A stretch of DNA of 64,000 nucleotides from assembly GCA_030435675.1 (NCBI GenBank), contig CM059624.1:768769-832768 (forward strand), given 5' to 3'. Below the pieces are notes generated by a model that did no database searches, was not told where the DNA came from, and was given only the letters and a program-made list of their open reading frames with translations. The translations under genes and the position numbers were made by a program. This stretch comes from Steinernema hermaphroditum. Its lineage: Eukaryota > Nematoda > Chromadorea > Rhabditida > Steinernematidae. How positions within the stretch are numbered: position 1 is the stretch's first letter; each line of letters begins with the position of its first letter. Positions 55,066 to 64,000 of this stretch are shown piece by piece.

Positions 55066-55305
55066 TTATCTCGATTCCAAAGACCAAACATCAACATCAA
55101 CTTCCTTTGCAATCATGAATGACACCATCACTGTGGGGATCAACGAAGGCAGGACTTCGTAAACACTGCTTCTGCTGTAGAAAAGGACGAAAATAAACCC
55201 AGAAAGTGTCGATGCAGTGGACAGGAAGACGAGCACTTTAAATAGAACAAACTTGAATAGCTGCTCCTCGTAGGAGAGAGAGCGGATGACGAAAGGGTTA
55301 AACAT
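55066..55305 (-). CDS. Possible small two-pass membrane protein
   Basis: 79 residues, ATG 55305 to TAA 55066. Two hydrophobic spans are visible: about 18-42 (FVLFKVLVFLSTASTLSGFIFVLFY) in part, and 50-66 (VLPSLIPTVMVSFMIA). The end DVWSLESR is polar. No homology recognised. It lies next to a locally repeated region, so it may be a fragment. Confidence 0.35.
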   Translation of the reverse strand: MFNPFVIRSLSYEEQLFKFVLFKVLVFLSTASTLSGFIFVLFYSRSSVYEVLPSLIPTVMVSFMIAKEVDVDVWSLESR

Positions 55306-55339
55306 AGCCGAACGCCAAGGTCGAACTGGGCTCGTCGGC

Positions 55340-56770
55340 CAAACAGAGAAACGTTTTTATTTGCAAAAGCCGTCGTTTTCGCCGACTTTTTGATTGACCG
55401 CTTGTTTGTCGAGTCAATCGAGAAGCCTATCAAAGGTGGTGCAAATGACGCGGTATTCCTGGAAGTGACTGTTTAGTTTGGTTATATTTAATCTAACATC
55501 TGATAGGAAGTATAAAAAGATGATGGATCAAATCGAATCGAATTCGATTGACTTATGGGATAATAGAGTGAAAGGAGGGGAAAGGGCCGATAGGAATTCA
55601 CTTCAAGGGAATTGTGAAGAATACACTTGGATTCAGTCGGATAAGATCAAGGGGAGATAAAGGTAAACAATCACCTTTGTTTTAAATTTGCACATCCCTT
55701 GATACTAAGGCCCAGTTCGTATCTTAAAAGATATCACCCCTTCCTAATCCTTTTTGTCCTGGTTTCCCAATCCTTGACTTTCGTTAATTAAAGAGTAGCC
55801 TCGAGCTGCAAGCTGCAGCGTCATAAGCCGCTTATTTATGCGCTCATTCACGTCATGAGGGATTGATTTTTTATGCCAAGAGGGGACTCCTCGGACTTAG
55901 CTTCACTTCTCTGAAGTGGTGTCTTCTTATCGCCGTCGAATCTCTTTGAGCTCTTTTCTGTTTTAAAAGTAAGTTAAACATGCTGGCTCAGCACTATGTG
56001 CTTTGTTCTAGTAATCACTTTCTTCAATCCGCCAAATAACCGGGCATATGGTATGCGCCGGCGATTGGCTATGTAAGTTCAGTGAACATGACCATTATGA
56101 ATGAGTTGCTGTAGCGGACTTCGACTTGGAATGTGCGACTGCGAGAGACACCCCGCCATCCAATTAACTACATTCAGCCTGCTTGTAAGTGACACCAAAA
56201 GTATTTTGGCTAATGAAGGACTGATTCAGAGGATTCCACCATCACCTCCAATATCAACGAAGCCGCCGCTTTTATTATTATTTAATTTTTCCTATTGTAA
56301 TAAAAATTTTGTGGACAGCCTATTTGCAAAAGCTTTCACGGCGACTCTCTTCGATTGTCAGTTTGTTTGCCAAGTCAATCGAGAGGCATATCAAAGGAAG
56401 TGACGTGGCTTTCCTGCAGTGACATTATTTGAGACTCAGATTGGCTCGGTGGAGTCAAATTAAGTCTTCTCAATGGATGATGCTTCAAGGCACTTGCGGT
56501 AGTTTCATTGTTGGATCTGTCGAAACAACTAATGACGCGAGATCAGTTGGTTCAAAGCGTTCATTTCTTGGGGACCGGAGAAGGACGACGGTCCAGGACG
56601 ACACAATGGTTTTAGACATATCAGAATCAAAAAACAAACAAATATGGGTAAGGATCTCCGGCAACCAATTATATTTAGCCTGCTTGTAAGTGAAAGCAAA
56701 AACTACTTTAACCAATGAAGGACTGTTTCAGAGGGATCCGATTTGGCACCTGCTACCATTAAGATGATCG
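55340..56770. repeat. Local diverged duplications, roughly 960-bp spacing
   Basis: 55358-55445 matches 56318-56405 (TTTGCAAAAGC to GTCAATCGAGA..CATATCAAAGG type). 56174-56235 matches 56687-56750 (GCCTGCTTGTAAGTGA then AATGAAGGACTG), with a third trace near 57393. 55806-55975 is copy 2 of the dispersed repeat at 49461. GTAAGT and TTCAG within the units suggest old exon-intron fragments, but no intact gene emerges. Confidence 0.55.
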
Positions 56771-58297
56771 GCATCTCTGATCATTATTTATGATTTGTAA
56801 TCTGTGGTTATAATAAAAAGCGAATGCATTACGGTTGTGTTCATTGCCCGTTTACTTTAATCTCCACTCCAACACATTGATTTGCATGGTACAACCGAGT
56901 GGATGTTAATTATTAGACTCATGAGAAGGGTTTGATCGAGAATGGACGCAAACGGGATGTGTTGCGTCACATCGAAGTTAGTACGATAAAATGAACTTGT
57001 AGCTTACAGAAGCGATAGCCTTAATTTCCTTAATGTGTTACGTCATATTTCGCTGCGTAATATTCTACACCTTATAAATGGTTTACTGCCGTCTCTAACT
57101 AATCCCTACTAATCTTCTATTGGTGAATTATCGGCCGAGATTAAATGCCTTAGTGAAATAATCATCCGTGAGTGTGTCTTGAGCCCGTCACTTTTCTAAA
57201 TTAAATTCCAGCGCTTGCTGAATTTGTGCGATCTTCATTCAATTCAAACACCTTTGCTCGTACTAATTGGTGAGTCTCTTATCAAAGCGGACACCTAATA
57301 ATCAGTGCTTTGTGATGTTTGAGATGCTTGGTGCTGACTGAGGCATTATGAAAATATTTGGTGCCCGCACCTTAAGGTCACTCGACGTCAATATGCTTGT
57401 AAGTGAAAGTGAAAACCTAATTCCCCTTGCGGTATGCACATACAGACGACAATCTATCATTATCTTGAGATAAGCATTCACCCTGCTTTTAGCCGTAAAG
57501 TAACTAATCTAATCCAAAACAAGCACTGTTAAAATGCAATAAGGTACAAACAGGCCGCCGCCCTTTTCCTTCTCCAGATTTAAGAGCATCCATTTGATTC
57601 GATGATATCGCGTTTCCACGCAACCCACACTCCTTTGTTTGTAAACGATCCGCTTCGCCAGTTTACACAATTTTAAAGTTTTTTTTCTACTCATTTCCTG
57701 ACATCAGCGAGACATTGCTGATTCACTTGCGTGCACTTTACCCATCGATGGTTGCGTGGCGATCGCTGAGGAGGCCTTTGTGAGAAGGAACGCTATCGCC
57801 TTGTCGATTATTCATGAATTGCGTCTCCACTGGTCCGTATGCTTTGTGTTCTATGCCTTCACGGCCGCGTGGGAGATATCGTTTCTACGTGACCGCTTCT
57901 ACATAGTCGTTGTTCAAAATCTTCTTTTTTGGGCTCTGCAATATTTAAAGATAAAAAATGAGTTTAAATGAAATGTCCGCTGTAAATTAGGACAGATGTA
58001 AGAGTGAATGATGAAACAGATGGAAAACGGATTCTACTGCGTCTTTTGGCTAAAATTTTGGTGAATGGTAATGGTAATGCAGCTTGGCATTACGAGGCCG
58101 TGGATTCGATTCCCATGAGATTGCTTTTGTTTTTATTTCCTTTTGTTATGTCAGATTCGAATTGCACTTGATGTTGCTGCGTTTTTCAATTGTCGCGGTC
58201 ATCCAGTTCATGTACCTACAGATAACCTTATCATAACGGAGTCTTCACCTTTGCCATAAGACTGAAGGTTAGGCTAGGCTAGGGTTTAAACTTGCCC
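56771..58297. other. Intergenic, no gene recognised
   Basis: A 71-residue open frame at 57756-57971 is unsupported. A tRNA-like B box (GGATTCGATTCCC, 58101-58113) occurs without a clear cloverleaf. Confidence 0.35.
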
Positions 58298-58783
58298 CTA
58301 CAGATTGGATGTTCCAATAAAGTTGATTATCAAAACTGATAGAATTTGTCGAAGCGACCAATGAGGACCAAAGACTTTGGCCGTCAAACTCATCTGATCT
58401 GATTTCGCTGAATTGCGCAACTTGGTACATTCTAGAGAAGAAGGCCTGGCGAAGACGTACGCAACCAGAGACCCCCTTAAGAGAACCCAGCCTAGGAAGA
58501 AATTAGTATAGAAATCCCTGTGTGCATCGGTGTAGTTTTCAAGAAACGCTTTATTGTCTGCATCGATGCTGGGGGTAGCCACTTCGGATGATATCCACCC
58601 TGGATGTGTGCAGTTTTGCGCGCTGAATATCATAGTGTTGTTTACTTTTCGATAAGCATGCGTTTTGTCATCGCATATTTGTGGTGCAAAACTTTCTGAA
58701 CACCCTGAACACCCTATAGCTCGACTGTTGAGAGTGTCTCGATCATTTCTGGCACCACTACACTGTGAGTGTGTCATGCTCAC
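58298..58783 (-). CDS. Uncertain open frame, 161 residues
   Basis: ATG 58783 to stop 58298 on the minus strand, about 100 nt from the divergent DUF229 gene B. It is unusually long for chance here. Several cysteines occur in the first 60 residues (GCSGCSES, ICDD, NCTHPG) and a short hydrophobic stretch near 100-120 (FFLGWVLLRGSLVAYVFA). No family recognised and no splice or promoter support, so it could be chance or a pseudogene. Confidence 0.3.
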   Translation of the reverse strand: MSMTHSQCSGARNDRDTLNSRAIGCSGCSESFAPQICDDKTHAYRKVNNTMIFSAQNCTHPGWISSEVATPSIDADNKAFLENYTDAHRDFYTNFFLGWVLLRGSLVAYVFARPSSLECTKLRNSAKSDQMSLTAKVFGPHWSLRQILSVLIINFIGTSNL

Positions 58784-58886
58784 TTTCAGTTTCGTTCCGT
58801 GGTGACAGAGTGTCCTGATAACAAAGTCACATCGAATGACGTATGATACGCAACTTCTTCAGAGCGGCGCGAATGCGGACTGTCCG

Positions 58887-61800
58887 ATGACTTCGATGGC
58901 GTTTCATTTTCGGTCGGTGCGAAAAAAGCCATCAGTGAAGCGTCTCCTCTTCCTCGGATTCTGCGCATTTGTAATCTTCAAAGGATTTCTGTACATCAGC
59001 AATGCGACAGTCCCGCTGGAAATGCAACGCTATCTGGTAGACCTTTCTGTCCTCGATTTACACAGCTGTTGTTTAGGTTCTACTCGCTGAACAATCGAGC
59101 GACAGTGGAGAGTGCAACGTGCCTCGGCTGGACCCCTGGGATCCGACGATTCTGAAATACTACGCGAAGCAGGGTAAGCTGGAATGCACTGCACTCCAGT
59201 CAAATGTTACGTCGTTCCGAGATGGAATTCTAACGGTTCGTCTATATGTGCGTCCGATGTCTAATATTCTAGGGGTTTCATATAATGGGTGCTCCAAAAT
59301 GTATCTATTAGCACCGACTCCTCTCTTATACAGTATGGTCCATTAAGATAGTTTTCCGGTTTGTGGCTTCGGTGTGACTCTAGCCGAAAACGCAGTACAG
59401 AAACCGGAAAAACATCAGGTGGGGCTATCTTTATGGACCATACTGTATACGGTAATCCCAACGATTAAGTCTGTACAGAGACTGTACCATTGACAGGAGC
59501 GACCTCCATAAACTCACAATAATCTTGTAATAGTCCAAGATAATGTTACCATCCGAGTCAAAAAAAAAAAACGCCGATTCGAGTCCAGCCGGATCGAACG
59601 TCAACCATAGTCCAAAACAATTATACACATCTGTCATAGACTCTGATCCATATCCATGGAAAATTTGTTTTTTGACTATAAAATAGAGCTATCGGACACA
59701 AAAATTCGGAAGAAGGTATAAGAAGAAGGTAATCTCCAAAAGTGGCCTGCGTCAATGCGTTTACTAGCTAAGAATTTGCTGATCACACAGGGGAAATCGT
59801 ACTTTTTAACATGAGAACTCTTTCAACTGAATTCATTTCCGCTCATCCACAGCCTCCGTGTTTGATATATGCACTAAAGCACTGTTTGACCATCTTCTTA
59901 TGAATCAGCTTCAGGTAAACAATGAATTCCGCGACTCTGTCAACTGCAAATACCGCACTTTTGCCCATAACAACGGAGTCTCCGACGTGGACCTTCTCTA
60001 CTCAGAGTACATCACTCTGGATAATGAAAAAGGAGCTAGAGTCGACAAAGAATTTGTCGAAGTAGAATGTGTGAAGAAGTTGTTGCCATTTGGGAATTTC
60101 TACCGCTATCACCATCATCAAATTGTACCCACAATGGAAAAGTGAGTCGCTGTTTGCCATCTTCGTCAGCCGACTGCTTCAGACGAATTGAACGCTCATC
60201 GGTTGACCGGCCGAGTGTCATCATGTTCGGGCTGGACTCTATGTCGCGAAGCAATTTTGAGCGACAGATGCCGAGAACTCATAGAGCACTAAAGGAAATG
60301 GGATTTGTTGACATGGAGGGTCATGTTAAGGTAGCGGACAACACGTACGCGAACTGGATCGCTATTTTAACCGGAAAACGAGGCACTACAGTTAGGGTAG
60401 GTCCAGTCCCAGCTGTGATTCTAAAATTACTGTCGACTACGATGTTTAGGAATTCCCGGCAGAACTTAACGAGGAGTGGAATATCTATTTCGATGATTTC
60501 CCGCTCATCTGGAAGAACTACTCGGCCAACGATTACGTTACCCTTTTCGCTGAAGACCGTCCCGACATTGGAACGTTCAACTACTTCGAGAAGCTGAATG
60601 GCTTCAAGTACACTCCAACCGATCACTATTTCCGACCCTTTTGGGTATCGTGCTTCTGGACGCTGGGCTTTAGAAGAAGCTCGGAGCATTGCTATCAGAG
60701 CGCGCCGCAACATCTGATTCAGATGAACTATCTTCAAGAGTAGGTTTCTGTGAATCTATACGGGTGAAGGAGAGGGTTGAAATCTCAAGGGAACGGTTGA
60801 AACGGCTTTATGTATTTTTTTGCTAATTGTGTGCTTTAAAGGGATCCGGTCATGGATAAAAAAATTTCAAAAGTTCTGAAAATTTGAGCAGAATGTGTTT
60901 TACCATCAGACCCGGCACGATTTGTCCAGCGGGGCACGACTTCGATTGAATGAGTGCGTAGAATATGAGGGTACTATAGTCGTGTCCATCATGAAAATCG
61001 CGTCGGGACCGGCAAACCGACAATTAGACAGTAAAACACATTCTGCGCCTTATGGCTTGTTTCTTGAAAATTGCGGGGTTTTCCAAGAAACTGATTTCAG
61101 CATGATGTTGGACTTATGTTAGATTTATCGAAATATAAATGAGTCTTTAGATTTATCGATAAATACCCGGGACGTCGAAAGTTTGCATACCATTGGTCCC
61201 AAGACATGAGTCATGACTACCTGAACCTCATCGGAGTGGCAGACGACGACATTGACGATTTCTTCCGAAGAAACAAACAGAAATTCAACGATTCCATTGT
61301 GATCTTCTTCAGCGACCACGGCCATCGCTACGACAGTATCAGGGAAACAGCCGTTGGTCGACTGGAATCCCGACTACCGTACCTATCGATTAGAATACCG
61401 CCGGAAATGGATAAGAAGTATCCGCACTTGAGGAAGAATCTAATTGAAAATTCCAAGAAGATGACGACGCAATTCGACCTTCATCGAACTCTGGAGCACA
61501 TTGTCACCGGTGATTTCATGGCTTCCTTCCCAGCAGAAAAATCCAAACAGGCTCACTCTCTCTTTACGCCGATTTCCAAACCTCGCACATGCTACGAAGC
61601 TCAGGTGCCAGAAGACTTCTGTCCCTGCTTCAAAGAACTGAAGATTCCAGCTGACGATGCCCGCGAAGCAGCTCAGCATCTCCTGGAATATGCCAACGAA
61701 AAGATGGCCGAATTTGACGCTTCACAGCGAGAATATGAATGCACGAAGCTGGTATTGGAAAGAATAACGGACGCTTCCGTGCAAATTCCTCCGCAGAGGA

Positions 61801-62086
61801 TCGTCAACGACCCACAAGTCCAGGGGACGACGTCAGTCGGACTAACTCTGAACTATCGTGTTGCTCTGCAGGCGAAGCCTCCAAGTAGTGCCATTATTGA
61901 GGCAGTGGTAATCAAGGATCTCGATTCGGGGAAGCTGACAGTTACGGGTGAAATTGAGCGCAACAACAAGTGAGTCCTTTCTTGCTCGCTCCTCTAAAGT
62001 CGATAATTTCCAGATACGGGAATACGTCGCACTGTGTCGCGGATAGGACTTTGAAGAAGATTTGTAATTGTGTTAAGCTGAAGTAA
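58887..62086 (+). CDS. DUF229 family protein (sulfatase/phosphatase-like fold), copy B
   Basis: Seven exons (58887-59036, 59077-59235, 59915-60141, 60183-60396, 60450-60739, 61151-61969, 62014-62086) join to 643 residues. Exons 2, 3 and 4 (159, 227, 214 nt) have exactly the lengths of the matching exons in copy A; two later introns of copy A are absent here. Signal anchor near residues 18-34. Landmarks: CNVPRLDPWDPTI, VIMFGLDSMSRSN, FVDMEGHVKVADNTYANW, WSQDMSHDYLN, VIFFSDHGHRYDSIRE. I chose ATG 58887 because CTTCTTCAG, a likely acceptor, lies just upstream; the frame is open to 58836. It converges on NOC3 with 73 nt between stops. Confidence 0.87.
59331..59446. mobile_element. 116-bp Tc1/mariner-type MITE in intron 2 of DUF229 gene B
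   Basis: Terminal inverted repeats of about 23 bp, CAGTATGGTCCATTAAGATAG at left and the complement of CTATCTTTATGGACCATACTG at right, with TA on both sides (59329-59330 and 59447-59448). TA duplication and size fit a non-autonomous Tc1/mariner element. Confidence 0.75.
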
Positions 62087-62159
62087 ACGATAGATGAATA
62101 ACAAATTCAATAACTCTCAACAAAAAATCAACAACAAGTAACAACAACCAGTGCGGGGC

Positions 62160-64000
62160 TTACAGCGCCGGGCTGATCCATTTCTGTACGATGCCCTGAT
62201 AGGTATTCGAATTCAGTTCCTTCTTCTTGCCAACGAAAGCGTTGATCTCCCGTTCGAAATGCACGATGTCCGGTTTTTGGACCCATGTCTGGCGCTCTTC
62301 GTCGAACCAATTCCACGGTTTCCTGAAAACAGCGGCTTTTTAGTATGTTTTGTATCGGTGGGTTGGGTCGATACAAAGATATTTGTGGAAAGTAGCAACA
62401 CTTACATTGAAGTGTACTGTCCGTTCAGTTGCGCGTGTCCAGCGTTAGGCAAATTCTTCCAAATATTCAACGCAAACTGCTGAACCAACTTCTCCGGATG
62501 TTTCTGCAGTTTCTGCAACTCGGGAATGATTGTCGTACTGAGCGCATTACTGCAATCAGGATCTTCCATATCCGGCCTAAAGATTCCGTTCGTTATGACC
62601 TCTTGCTCTTCGTCCACAAGTGATGACAATCTCGGATGCGCTACAAAATAAGTGCGGACCGCAGCCAAAAGCGCCAGTTGACATCGAGTAGTCATCATGA
62701 ATCCGACGGCGATAATACGCTTCACAAAGGCGGCGACTCGAAGTAGAGAGATCTGCTTACGACGAGCATTGATCATCCGATCGAGCGTTTTTATGACGAG
62801 CTGGACTTGTCGGTCTTGATCTTCTGGAAAAAAAACTCGTTTGAGTACAAAAATCTAACAGAGCGGAAGCAGTACCTTTCTTCTGGAATGGAAGATTATT
62901 AAGGAGACGATACATCGTTTTGTAGAACTGAAAGGGATCGATGTTGAGGGCTTGGCCCTCACCGGAGAGAATCACGAATACTGTGTGTACACAATGGATT
63001 GAATCGGTGACGCGGAGATGCTACAAGGTTCGAATTAAAATAAAACAATCTAATTAGTTTTGATCTTATTTGCAAACAAAACATTTCCCAATAGTTATAT
63101 TTTGCTTGGAAATAAATTCCTTGGGAAATAGACTCACCTTCTGATCAATCAGTTCCTCCAAACAAGAAATGATATCGGTGAAGAACTCGATATTCAGCAG
63201 ATGAGCGAACTTCGAAAGGCCTTCCAAAACAGGGTCCAGCAGCGCCGCTGTCGGCATTCTCTTTAGTACTCGGAAATACGTCATAAAAACGTGATTCATC
63301 GTATCAGTAGCGTATTTCAGCTTCGTGCTCATAGACTCTGTCGCCTCAGCCTCCTTGAGATCATTCTCCAGTTTCTGCAACTGCTTCTTGTACTTGGTTG
63401 CCGATTTCGATTTCCGCTCCTTAGCCAGCTGATACCTCTTCTTTTTCAGGTCGGGAACTTTGCTTTTCTCGTCCGTTTTCTGCACCTCCTTGATATTCAA
63501 CGAGAGCAGCGTTCTAATAAGAAGCGGCGAAACGGCACTGGCCTTTTGGTTGATCAAATTGGCGATCGTTTTTGCGCCGTGGAGAGACATCTTGAAAATG
63601 TAGTCGTCCTTGAACATCTGCGCAAGGGCGGCACAGCTATCTTCCACCGCCTGAACGGGGAAGTCAAGAAGTGTATGTGGATATTATAAACCCACAGGAG
63701 TGTAGTTACTGACGCAGATTCTCACAAGGCACTCGACTATGTTCGTTGCGTAGTTGAAATGAGCCGCTCCGTTCAGCAGGCGGCTCAAGCACTTGACCGT
63801 TAGGGCCGACATCTTCACATCAGAGCTTTTTTCGTCGAAGGTTTTCCTATCCCTGGGCATCAGTTCTAAAGAAAGATGCTTAGACAGAGGACCTTTTTCA
63901 CATCAAACAGGAAGGCATAAGGAACCAGCTTTTCTGAGAACACTTCGTGTGCAACGAATTAAAATACTTACTGAGCGCAAACTTCTCAAGATGTTGAAGG
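62160..64000 (-). CDS. Nucleolar complex protein 3 (NOC3), 3' part
   Basis: Partial: the N-terminus lies beyond the right edge. Exons on the minus strand: >64000-63972, 63865-63714, 63650-63138, 63020-62876, 62823-62406 and 62322-62160, joined in frame to a TAA at 62160. NOC3 pairs with NOC2 in 60S ribosome assembly and nuclear export in the nucleolus, and has been linked to replication licensing. Matches: [21 protein letters not shown], then [19 protein letters not shown] (CBF/Mak21-type region), [13 protein letters not shown], and a lysine-rich coiled stretch before them. The end KWISPAL closes the protein. Confidence 0.88.

Noticed and set aside
58059..58120. tRNA-like sequence with a good B box
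   Set aside because: No acceptor stem, D-arm or anticodon arm forms around GGATTCGATTCCC, so I do not call a tRNA.
1..64000. CRISPR arrays, bacterial promoters or ribosome binding sites
   Set aside because: The sequence is clearly eukaryotic (spliced genes, polymerase III tRNAs); the tandem repeats lack CRISPR repeat-spacer structure.

Overview
The window looks like nuclear DNA of a free-living-type nematode. The evidence is many short introns (often 40-60 nt) ending in TTTCAG-like acceptors, acceptor-like sites just before several start codons (possible trans-splice sites), chemoreceptor-type seven-pass receptors, invertebrate-type lysozymes, DUF229 proteins and polymerase III tRNA genes. 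I cannot name the species. All gene models were built by eye. Exon phases were checked to join in frame, but no homology search was run.

Layout. 0.5-3.9 kb: three small secreted-peptide genes that share a promoter element, plus a broken gamma-glutamylcyclotransferase copy. 8.6-10.4 kb: an RBR-type (RING1-IBR) gene with two tRNA genes in one intron. 13.9-14.6 kb: gluconokinase. 15-26.8 kb: a Helitron-like element coding for a fused Ulp1 protease-Rep-Pif1 helicase, flanked by a near-identical 1.63 kb direct repeat of host sequence; the left copy of a host membrane-protein gene is truncated and the right copy is complete. 27-33.5 kb: serine carboxypeptidase, LSM7, then PPCDC, gamma-glutamylcyclotransferase and dephospho-CoA kinase in a row on one strand. 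34.3-35.8 kb: two convergent i-type lysozymes with tRNA-Lys between them. 37.3-40 kb: a complete RBR E3 ligase. 40.5-42.5 kb: a FLYWCH-MULE DNA transposon that looks intact. 42.9-47.3 kb: two tandem seven-pass receptors, with a Pro/Gly/Cys-rich secreted protein gene, tRNA-Gly and a dead Tc1/mariner remnant between them. 47.6-62.1 kb: two DUF229 genes about 6.8 kb apart on opposite strands, with foldback repeats and tRNA-Lys. 62.2 kb to the end: the 3' part of NOC3.

Paired paralogues recur: cyclotransferase, RBR, lysozyme, receptor and DUF229 genes twice each, the peptide gene three times, and tRNA-iMet, tRNA-Gly and tRNA-Lys twice each. The lysozymes and the carboxypeptidase carry TGATAA-type GATA sites close upstream, which fits gut expression. 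PPCDC and dephospho-CoA kinase are two steps of coenzyme A synthesis. The most notable items are the peptide family with its fixed-spacing heat-shock-like element, the Ulp1-Rep-helicase Helitron with its odd flanking duplication, and a foldback repeat whose end lies next to a splice acceptor of a DUF229 gene.
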